From Zygnema cylindricum (taxonomy: Eukaryota > Streptophyta > Zygnematophyceae > Zygnematales > Zygnemataceae): a stretch of DNA of 31,273 nt. The stretch is taken from positions 1 to 31,273 of the forward strand of contig JBBHKE010000008.1 in assembly GCA_037447655.1 (NCBI GenBank), written 5' to 3'. The notes beneath the pieces were generated by a model. It ran no database searches, was not told the origin of the DNA, and worked only from the letters and a program-made list of their open reading frames with translations. The number at the start of each line of letters is the position of its first letter. Within the stretch, counting starts at the first letter, position 1. Positions 19,636 to 31,273 of this stretch are shown piece after piece. The position numbers and the translations under genes were made by a program.

Positions 19636-20021
19636 TGTAGAAAAGAGGCATGTGAGAACAGGCTAAGAGTGTACCTCTGGCGGTTAGCCTTTTCTCTTAA
19701 TTAATGTATCACATTACTAACAGTTGAAGCTCTCGGTTAATATTCCGCGGTGGTATCGGTGGAACATTACTAATGATCGTCGCTCTTGACTGAGTTACCT
19801 TGAGGTAATAGCCAAAAATCCCAAAGAATCAATGGCTTTTTAGCTTTTACAGGGACGTCTAGGAGAGAGAGCCATTACTTTGGTTTTTATCACAAAGGTA
19901 CCGAAGATGAGAGAAGTTCTTCGCTGTTTTTCAGTTTTAGGTAGCGGTCAGTTACAGCTCGAAGTAGGGGATTTAAAAAGCTTCCAGTTGAGAAATTTAA
20001 GAAAATGACAGTTCTAATTGA
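19636..20021. other. Unique sequence between the two duplicated blocks
   Basis: Has no match elsewhere in the window that I can see. No gene, RNA or element recognised. It could be the 3' part of whatever the gap hides. Confidence 0.35.
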
Positions 20022-20487
20022 AAAGAATTTAAAGAGTTGACCTTCGAAAAATTTAGGGGATGAAGCTCGACATTGACTGGCGATGGATTTTGACTTTTTG
20101 TCGCTTCTTGAAGAGAGTAGAAGCCATGGAAACACTATTTTTGGTTTCATTACCGAGAGAGAGGATCTGCAGGGACATTTTCGATTTTTCGGTAACTAAG
20201 AAACCCTAAAAACCGATAATGGAGTTCCATTGAGTCAGTTCTCGCTGCTAGTAATCATTACAAGGTGGCTATGGTGGCGCCTTATAATTGGCTCTCGAAG
20301 TTGACAATCATTACACTATGTAATTAATTCTCTTTTCCGATTGGCGGTCTCCATGTGAGAATCGGACAAGAGTGTACGGAGAAAAGATGTTTTAAGTGGC
20401 GAAAAAATTGTGAGAAATATACTAATAGCGATACTCGGTGTTCTTCTCCGAAAATGATGATACAGCGAGAACTCTCAAAACCATAGT

Positions 20488-20558
20488 GCGCCGGCCGGGA
20501 GTCGAACCCGGGTCTGATGCTTGGAAGGCATCTATCCTGACCGTTGGACTACCGGCGC
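20488..20558 (-). tRNA. tRNA-Gly(TCC), copy 2
   Basis: Identical over all 71 nt to the copy at 13563-13633, with the same complete cloverleaf and TCC anticodon; discriminator A. On the minus strand a TTTT run follows within about 10 nt of the 3' end, a usable Pol III terminator. The flanking 50-60 bp on both sides differ strongly from copy 1, although sequence further out aligns again. Confidence 0.95.
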
Positions 20559-20626
20559 CACATACAAATATCTTAGAACGTTATACTATACTTTATTCAA
20601 TTAAAACTCTACGAACTACCTACTAC

Positions 20627-20838
20627 ACCTTGAATCATTATTAGAGTAGAAGTTTTTTTAGCGTAAAGGAATAATTACCATTATTAGCACTAATTTTGAA
20701 TTTGGAAATTTTCAAAGAAACAGTTTACTCTAATTAGGAATTAGGTTTTTTTAAAATAGTATTGATAATTCTATTTGAGAATTAAAAAAAAAAAAGGTAC
20801 CCGAATTAGCGTTCAATACGCTAATAACGATTCACGGT
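20627..20838. mobile_element. Short MITE M6, copy-2 specific
   Basis: Ends ACCTTGAATCATTATTAG and CTAATAACGATTCACGGT (inverted, two mismatches). The inside matches M5 (15394-15609) in reverse orientation. Copy 1 has the uninterrupted CTACCTACTACATTCTCTG near 13690. Confidence 0.7.
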
Positions 20839-21077
20839 ATACTGTACATTCTCTCTCAGGATTGAGCTCCAATGGCAATGAGGCAATGACTGAAAGACCA
20901 CCTGTGTGGGTTCAATAATCGCATTTATCGAGTCAATTGCAGGACCTAGGTCATAATTTCTAGTGTGTATACGTAAAGCAGAGGTCACAAAGTCAAAATT
21001 TACGATACCCGAATCGGAATTTTTTTTTTTCAAAATCTGAAAACCCGAAATAAGGCCGGGTCATTAGATACTCCTAA

Positions 21078-21880
21078 GGGCGTGTTCCCATGTATTCAAG
21101 TAAGGGTTTTTTTCCATCATTTTCACAGAAAATGGGACTTCCAACGAGAAAATATAACGCCGTACGAAAAATGGGCAAAAACACACGTAAATTTTGCGTC
21201 ATCTTGTAACTTGGAAGGTACGGCAATTTGGTGTTATCATCATCGCGACCCACTTCCAGCTCATCTTCACACTTGCAGTGGAATCAAATCACGACCTGAT
21301 TTTGATAAAATTAATACTTTATTCACGAATAGAAAACCTGGATTGCACGCGTCAAACGTTTTCGAAATTTTTTCTGCAGTTGGGAAAGTACACGGAAAAA
21401 GATGTTGTTTGTCCGTTTGCAAACAATGTGTTTGATTGTTTGGTTAGACCAAATTTCTCTCCAACAGGCAGGCATGCGGACAAGATCCACCAGAACTACG
21501 CACATGGCATTGAAAGAAAGCGCGACGTCTATAATGTCACGCTAAACATTCAATGACACTTTCACTACTGTACAACCCATATGTAGACGTAGGCGATTGC
21601 TTATGTCTTCCACGTGTGGGTGTCTACAAATGTCAAGAGCTCGTTGGCGTTACAAATGTCCGCTATTTGTCCGGAGCTCGTTCGCGTCTACAAATGTCCT
21701 CAGTTGTGTTGGCGTCTTAAGGTGTCGCAAGATATTGGGGACGTCTACAACTGCCATATATTTGAAGTAATGAAGGCTTAAGTAACGATTGACATAGGCA
21801 CATTTTGAAAAGTACACCATAAAATTTGCGCTTAAATCCAAAGTTATATTTCAAAGTTTCGGTTACATGGGAACACGCCC
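21078..21880. mobile_element. PIF/Harbinger-like non-autonomous element, copy-2 specific
   Basis: 803 bp. Ends GGGCGTGTTCCCATGTA and TTACATGGGAACACGCCC, an inverted repeat perfect over 17 bp. Flanked by TAA (21075-21077) and TAT (21881-21883); the empty site in copy 1 reads CTCCTAAATTGTTACC. GGG-start ends and a TWA-like 3-bp target fit PIF/Harbinger. Open frames inside (21082-21435, 21194-21556) show no DDE or Myb features that I recognise. Confidence 0.7.
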
Positions 21881-21931
21881 TATATTGTTGCCCGGTACCT
21901 GATACACGTTTACGAAAAAAAAAGGTAACCG

Positions 21932-22547
21932 CATAGATGTCCTATTCGTACGTAAATTTCGTATGTCTCAATTGTACGGAAATTTGTAAGGGTATTTTCA
22001 ATTAAAAAGACGTTGGTTCATTTACACGCGCGTATTTTTTTCATATGTCCTCCACAGTCTTAAGAAAGAAGCCGCCGTTGGAGACGCCATAAAATTCGTC
22101 GCTCGCCGCTAGTTCGTTGCACTTTTCAGTTTTGCTTCATTTGCGAGCGCGTATTTTTATCTGAGCGGCGAGCCGCGGAATTTATGGCGACTCGCACGCG
22201 TATTTTTATATGAGCGGCGAGCCGCAAAATTTATGGCGTCTCGCACGCAAATTTTTATCTGAGCGGCGAGCGGCGAAATTTATGGCGTCTCCAATGTCGG
22301 TTTGCTTGAGCCGTTTTGCTTCATTTGCGCGCACGTTTTTTCATCTATCCTCCACTTTGTCTTCAGAAGGAAGCCGCCGTTGGAGACGCAGTAAATTTCC
22401 GGCGTTCGTCGCTAGTTCGCTCCACTTATCAGTTTTTTAGGGTATTAAATATCGACGAATTTTATAAAGTTTGAAATTGTTTTATGCGCACTCTACGTAG
22501 TATTTGCTAGTTTACTTCGTGCGTTTTATGCGCATGGGACATTTATA
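21932..22547. mobile_element. hAT-like non-autonomous element with 8-bp TSD, copy-2 specific
   Basis: 616 bp, ends CATAGATGTCCTAT and ATGGGACATTTATA (inverted, 10 of the first 11 positions alike), flanked by perfect GGTAACCG at 21924-21931 and 22548-22555. Copy 1 has a single GGTAACCG at the matching place (13972-13979). It contains a 49-bp GC-rich tandem repeat and no transposase. Confidence 0.8.
22152..22292. repeat. 49-bp tandem repeat in the hAT-like element
   Basis: Two full units (22152-22200, 22201-22249) and most of a third. Each has a GAGCGGCGAGCCGC core and ATTTATGGCGTCTCG. The array is bracketed by direct repeats of AAGCCGCCGTTGGAGACGC (near 22071 and 22371). Confidence 0.8.
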
Positions 22548-22637
22548 GGTAACCGAAACACGATTTTCGGCGACTACCCGCAACCACCGATACTCGAATA
22601 AGTAAAAAATATGTGGTAAATCTCCCTGTTACTGTAC

Positions 22638-24199
22638 TACCTAGTCTACCTTGCAATTTTCGCGCTACAGACAACGTGTGGGACTTTTGCGGAAGACGTC
22701 CACACTCATTTCGTTTTACGACGCGCCGCGCCTCGCGGACGTCGTGTGTATAAATATGTTTATGGTTTGAAATTCTATGGGCTCCATTGCCCACAGAATC
22801 GTAGATCCAAAAGAAGCTAATCTAGATAGTGCCGACCCCAAGTTGATGTAAACCCAAATGAATGATCCCTTGACAATCAAAACCCCAATACACCTTCACC
22901 CCTGTGAAGAGAAGACGTTCTGTGTGCTCAGTTGCACCACAGAATGCAAAGCTTGAATATGTATTTTGGACAATGTTCCCCACTTTGACTTTCCCACTGA
23001 ATAAGTGCCACACTGGCACGCAAAGACTCTGACCGACTACACCCTTGTGTAGCTTGGACTCCTCTGAGTCCGCAGCAAAAAGAATCACTGAATTTGCTCA
23101 CCCGAGCAGTAAGTTATGGCTGGTCAAAGATGACATTTATAGTTACAAGCTCTCTTAGAGAGAGGTACCTAAATATTACTAAGTCTTGGTCTGCCTACTC
23201 ACGACTACCTACTACTAAACCCTAGTCCAATAAGAACACTATATAGTATAAGAAGGTACAATGGGCGATGTACTTACTGTACGGCCATTGTACGACAAGG
23301 TCTACAAGGTGAGACCTGTCAAATCGGAAGCCATGGTTCCTCCTCCCATCTTCTCCGGTATCAATTAATGTGGGGCCACGTGGCACCGCGTGAAGCTATC
23401 TCGGTATGCCGCCAAAAGCTCACTTCGCGTGGCGGCTATAATGTCGGCCGCCCGATCAAAACATGTTTTACACGATTCAGATTTGCGTACATGCATGGAT
23501 TGCTCCTTTTGGTTAGTCTGCTATTAATTAGCTGTTGCGGTAATGTTCACATATTTATGAAACCCGTCACGTATTCGGTCCTAGCGCCCTAAAGGATAAG
23601 GCGTATCACTATCAAATTTCTTCATATACCTAGGTTCAAATGTGGTCCAGAGCAACTTTTAGTTATTTGTTAGTTTTTAAGGCAATTCTCTACCTGAACA
23701 CTTTTAAATACCTATTGTACCCATTTTTCTCATTGTTGATTCGGTATAATGGCTAAAGCTAACGCCTACTAGGTATGTATATAGCTTGTAGGTACAAGGA
23801 TCAAATCCTTGATTCGGCGGCCTCTTTTTGGTACAAACTAAGTATTAGCCTATTCTCTGTCTCCTTGGACATTATAGACAGCCATGGCTCTAGCTCTCTC
23901 TCCGGTCTTCAGTGATTGCAACAACTATGGGGACTGGAGAGTTTCAGCGAGAAGCAGGTTGCCTTTGCTACCTTACTCTATTTATTTTTCTAATACAGAC
24001 CTAGAAAATACATCAATTTCAACAATTCTCATTTGTGTTTTTTTTTATAAAAAAAATCCACAACCAATAACCCTCTGACCTGAAAATCGCAAGGTACCCG
24101 GGCAGTACTTTGCAAAGTGTGGGACTAACACATTTTTTGAATATGTGTCACTATGTCCACATGGTCCACATCGCAGTCCAAAATTTAAGAAACCTAGTA
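22638..24199. mobile_element. Composite insertion of 1.56 kb, copy-2 specific
   Basis: Interrupts copy 2 between TGTAC (22633-22637) and TGTAC (24200-24204); copy 1 has one CTGTACCTTCCAAGC near 14055. The 5-bp duplication suits an integrase- or LTR-type insertion, but no LTRs are seen. A first inner layer may run 22638-24107: CTACCTTGCAATTTTCGCG at the left resembles the inverse of GAAAATCGCAAGGTACC at the right. A minus-strand open frame at 22822-23088 (no ATG at its left edge) is not recognised. The element probably holds nested or captured pieces. Confidence 0.5.
23750..23811 (+). other. tRNA-like Pol III promoter boxes (SINE head or tRNA relic)
   Basis: TGGCTAAAGCTA resembles an A box. 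CAAGG-ATCAAAT-CCTTG forms a perfect T-arm with a B-box-like GGATCAAATCC, and CCTAC/GTAGG (23765-23769, 23788-23792) could be an anticodon stem with an oversized loop. The acceptor strands do not pair, so it is not a working tRNA. It lies inside the composite insertion. Confidence 0.3.
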
Positions 24200-24422
24200 T
24201 GTACCTTCCAAGCTTCCACCATATCAAAAGTACAAAGTACAGTAATGTTGTATAGTATTGACCATAGAGGTTTCATTCGTACTCTGCGCACGCATGAAAC
24301 GCCCAAAAAAAAATGAATATGCGCACGGAACAAAATTAGCTTATAAAATGCGTTGACCGACTTTGACTTCATTATAAAATAGAAAATATAAAAAATTTAA
24401 TCACAAGAACTACTACAACTTA

Positions 24423-24812
24423 GGATAAGTGCTCATGTATAAAAGTACCGGGTTTTATATTATATCTTCCATCAAAGATTTTCTCACGGCGTGTAGCCAC
24501 CCGATCGCGCGTGCATCGTGGATAATTGGATATCCTTTTACTTTTATAGTTTTCCACGAGGCGAATGTTACAATCCCCTAAACATCTACAATGTCACGAA
24601 AAACTAGACGTTTACAACCGTCCCTGTTTTGGTAGACGTCACCAATTGTTTCGTAGTCGTCTTCAATAGTCACAAGCTGTTCCAACGTCTACAACCGTCA
24701 CCTTTCAAAGTTCCGATTTCATTTTCTCACATCGGATCTCTATGAAAAGTAGGACTAAGAATCTTCACTAAAATCCAAAGTACTTCGCAAAGGCAGTTAG
24801 TGGGTAGTCGCC
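24423..24812. mobile_element. Harbinger-like MITE shared by both copies (copy 2)
   Basis: Sister of 14283-14685, with the ends more worn (left GGATAAGTGCTCATGTATAA, right AGTGGGTAGTCGCC). Confidence 0.5.
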
Positions 24813-26073
24813 TAAATATTTTAGTGGAAAATGTTTGACCATTTTAGTCATTCGTCTGACCATGACCAATGCTGGCTTGAATTTGTTGTTGGTGAGATGT
24901 TGCCGCTTATCATATGCATACAAAATGCGTTTTGTATTCTGCGACCCAAAAGTTCCTTTATGGTTAAAAACTTAAAAAGCCTACTTTCAAACCAAGCTAC
25001 TGTACCTTCCCTGTACTGTAGTTACAGTACATATGCACGTTCGAACAATTTCCAGCGGCGTACGGAATTATTGTTTTTCCGTACGTATTGTATACACGAT
25101 GTACTAGTTTTTCTTGACGTTGTACAATTTGAATCAGCCGTCCGATGCTATGTATGAACGGTTTACAACCACACGTTTCCGCACCGCAATGTGTCAACTT
25201 TTCTAAAAGTAATCATGTACACGCTATGACGTTTCACGAATTAAATGGCCACGTCTATTTTAGGTACCGAACGAACTACAAATCGTAATTGTACTTGTGA
25301 ATTTTTGTAAAAAGTTACAAAATCGTACATGTAAAAAACAGATAGCATAAAGGTGAACTAAAGTGGGGTTGTTTATTGGAAAAAACGCATTTTCGTACAA
25401 GGCCGCACTGCTTTTTTTCAATCGTGCACTTTTTATTTTTTATTTTTTTAAACATGGCTACTGTAGATTCGCTAAGACTCTCCAAACTTCTGGACGACAA
25501 CGTCGACCGTCCGATTAGGTGTTTTCGAAGCAAGTGTCCATTCTATCCAGTCTGGCTACTGTAGTCTCCTCCCTTTGTTCTCAAGGAGTAGACTAGCCCA
25601 CACACTGGGACGTGTAAAATTTTTACATTTGAAAGACAAAGATACAATCCAACGTGGAGGAGCCATGACAGCCTTACAACTATAGGCCACGTGCCGCCCA
25701 TGTGCCTTCCTATAGGGTGGATTCAAATCGACAGAAACCAGCGAAAAAATCTTTTACGGAGGATATCCACTGACGCTATTTTTGATGTCAATTGTCCTTC
25801 GCGTAAAGGACTTCGCATTTAAAACATAACGGCGCAACTAATACAGTGATAACGCACGCACGAAAAGATCATTAAAACAATAAAACTTAATATTTTTTTA
25901 AAATCTTAAATTCTGTCCGTCCGTACAGACACGACGTTCACATTGTGTGCTTTTGGAGTCTTTGACTATTCTGGTCGTTTGAACGGGAGCCTACGTGGTT
26001 CCATTCGAAATAAAGCACGTAGGCGATATTTGCCTTGCTGACACGACCTGATGGAGAATTGATTAGAATATTA

Positions 26074-26281
26074 CAGTACACCGCCAATCGCTATTAGATT
26101 CAAGGATTAAATAGCGTCAAAAAAAAATTAGCGTTATTGATTCTAATTTAGTGCCTGAGACGTGGTAGATTATGGTCCACGTACTTAAATAGCGTTATTA
26201 ATTCTATTTCAGGTTTTGGGGTCAAAATTTAGGGGCACCGAATTAGCGTTATATACTCTAATAGCGATTGGCGGTGTACTG
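26074..26281. mobile_element. Hairpin MITE M7, copy-2 specific
   Basis: 208 bp with perfect inverted ends of 24 bp that begin CAGTACACCGCCAATCGC and end GCGATTGGCGGTGTACTG. Copy 1 reads straight through (GAATATTACTGCCAGTAAACG near 18487). TA lies before the left end; if the element proper starts at CACCG, TA flanks both sides, as expected for Tc1/mariner-type MITEs. Perfect ends suggest a recent arrival. Confidence 0.8.
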
Positions 26282-26540
26282 CCACAACGTTTCCTTACGA
26301 TTATTGTCGGCGCCCGATGGAGAAGAGACCAAAAAGAAAAAAAATCATGGTAAAAAAATTTATCTTCGATCCCGGTGAAACTGGAGATGCGAGCATGGCA
26401 ATTTTGAAAACACGTGGCGCAATTTGACGGCGCCTCTGTGAGTTAGAAAGTGCGCGAACAAAAATCCGTTATTCTACTCTTTGATGGAAGAGAATGCGGC
26501 AAACATGGAAACATGTCCTTAGTATCTACATTGTAAATGC

Positions 26541-26794
26541 TACGGTGCGTAGTTTGGCCGCTGATCGTTATTATTGTTAGCTTTTTTCGCCATTTTAAAC
26601 TTCTTTTCTGCGTGCACACTTGTCGGTTTGTCAATGGAATACCGTCAATATGAGGGTGAGAATCTTGGCTTCCATTAGCAACCATCGGATCGACAATTTG
26701 AAAAGTGGTGAACGGAGAATAGATGTTTTATTTGGCAAAAAAAATATATATAACACTAATAACGATTAGCTGTGTAGTACAGTACTGTACGGTA
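26541..26794. mobile_element. Hairpin MITE M4, shared (copy 2)
   Basis: Sister of 18767-19006 with the same arms (ATCGTTATTATTGTTAG / ACACTAATAACGATTAGC). It ends about 310 bp upstream of the TATA-like element of the LRR gene. Confidence 0.7.
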
Positions 26795-27106
26795 ATGTGG
26801 TTTCAAACGAAAATATGGCGGGAAAATATCAGAATGGGCGGTGATTAAGCTGGTGCGAAGGTTCGCGGCAGTTTCACGGCCGTCGAACACACTTAAAGCC
26901 AAATATTACCTGCCAAAAGCAGCTAACTTTTAAAACTTTGAAGTGTTCCGAAAATGTAGAATCGTTGACGAAACAGTCAACTAACTAAAAATAGTATGGA
27001 CATGACTGCGGAACCACTTCTGGGAATTCCGTGCAGCAACGAAAGTCAATGAACGGCAGTGTACGGAACTGTACAATGATGTACGGACGCGATGCTGGTC
27101 CTCTTC

Positions 27107-27114
27107 ATATAATA
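27107..27114 (+). promoter_or_regulatory. TATA-like element of the LRR gene
   Basis: ATATAATA in CTTCATATAATACCTTTG, about 250 bp before the start codon at 27360. The same word and surroundings occur at 19317-19324. The interval between it and the ATG is GA-rich, typical of a plant leader. Confidence 0.45.
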
Positions 27115-27179
27115 CCTTTGGAAGCGATTCCAGCCTCAGACAGTTCCGCGAGTCGACACTCCCTCACACACACACCCAG

Positions 27180-27350
27180 AAAGAGCGAGAGAGAGGAGAG
27201 CGAGAGGAAGAGAGAGGAAGAGTGAAAGCGAGAGCCACGAGGGCCAGAGAGGGTGAGTAAGCGAGAGAGAGAGCTAGAGAGGAAGCGAGAGAGAGAGTGA
27301 CTCCAACAGCAAGAGAGCCAGAGTGAGCGAGTGAGGGAGAGGGAGAAGAA
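27180..27350. repeat. GA-rich leader of the LRR gene
   Basis: Imperfect GAGAGCGAGAG repeat between the TATA-like element and the ATG, so probably 5' untranslated sequence. GAGA tracts are bound by plant BBR/BPC factors; that use here is inferred. Confidence 0.5.
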
Positions 27351-27359
27351 GGAAGGGTG

Positions 27360-30946
<3,587 letters not shown>

Positions 30947-31273
30947 GTAAGTTTCTTTCTATAAGTTTACTTTCAATCTCAAAAAGAACGTAGAATGATA
31001 TTATGTTTTCCTTTTTTTCAAGATCAAAATGATGTGATACCGCTGAAAAACCTGCAAAAACTCTTCAAAAGCCCTGGAAAATCCCAAAAACAACCGAGAA
31101 ACCCTGGCGGTCAGTTCACACGATTCTCAGATGTCAAAGTAATTCCTTAGAGATTGTAGCTGAGCGAAATCATGCAACACATGGAATGTCTTTTTTGTTT
31201 GCTTACTTTTTTCCAAGCGTTCTATCATCTGTCCACATGAAGTATTGGGAATAACGCATTTAAAAGCTAGAAC
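30947..31273. other. Start of the next LRR intron, or the gene's 3' end
   Basis: Begins gtaagt. No further LRR-type exon is visible. A poly-T run with AG at 31020-31021 could be an acceptor, but the frame there closes at once with TGA (31031-31033). Confidence 0.4.

Larger units (their letters stand above)
20022..27350. repeat. Tandem duplication, copy 2
   Basis: Sister of 13100-19625, in the same orientation. It is longer because it received its own insertions at 20627, 21078, 21932, 22638 and 26074. Its right end is the upstream region and leader of the LRR gene that starts at 27360. Confidence 0.85.

Noticed and set aside
19329-19651. Long Arg/Glu or Ser/Leu frames into the N run
   Set aside because: GA microsatellite; open in every frame and running into the gap.
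22822-23088. Minus-strand 88-codon frame considered as a retroelement protein
   Set aside because: Begins with GTG rather than ATG, has no recognisable motif, and lies within a composite insertion.
23578-23655. Second tRNA-like stretch (GGATAAGGCGTA, then AGGTTCAAATG)
   Set aside because: Only box-like words are present; anticodon and acceptor stems do not form.

Overview
The window looks like nuclear DNA of a plant (streptophyte). Four things support this: (i) spliced genes with GT-AG introns and poly-pyrimidine 3' splice sites; (ii) a leucine-rich-repeat (LRR) gene built from 72-nt, phase-2, one-repeat-per-exon units, as in plant receptor-like proteins; (iii) a BTB/POZ protein of a plant-type family; (iv) two tRNA-Gly(TCC) genes that read like plant nuclear tRNAs. 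The species cannot be named from sequence alone. The DNA is AT-rich, full of microsatellites, and crowded with small non-autonomous DNA transposons. No CRISPR array, rRNA or prokaryotic gene was seen.

Layout. 1-1849: 3' part of an unrecognised spliced gene (+). 1850-3879: AT-rich spacer with a degenerate satellite. 3880-5572: BTB/POZ gene (-), whose intron holds a GA/CT microsatellite. 5573-7640: spacer with a ~16-bp minisatellite, a G-rich stretch and two hairpin MITEs. 8150-8597: decayed LINE-type reverse-transcriptase tail (-). 8600-11030: spacer without a recognisable gene. 11040-12299: CT-rich satellite, then a single-exon hypothetical gene (-) with a Cys-Thr-x tripeptide repeat and four G-box palindromes in its coding DNA.

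13100-27350 is the main structure: a diverged tandem duplication of about 6.5-7.3 kb. Each copy holds a tRNA-Gly, shared old transposons, and the putative promoter and 5' leader of the LRR gene. After duplication the copies took up different transposons. Because the sister copy keeps the empty site, at least nine insertions and several target-site duplications (8 bp, 3 bp, 5 bp) can be read directly. Copy 1 ends in a GA microsatellite and a 10-N gap exactly where an LRR gene body would be expected. Copy 2 runs into the real LRR gene (27360-30946, eight exons, continuing past the window).

The genes do not form a pathway. The coherent story is a tandemly duplicated LRR-gene upstream region being dissected by MITE, hAT-like and Harbinger-like insertions.
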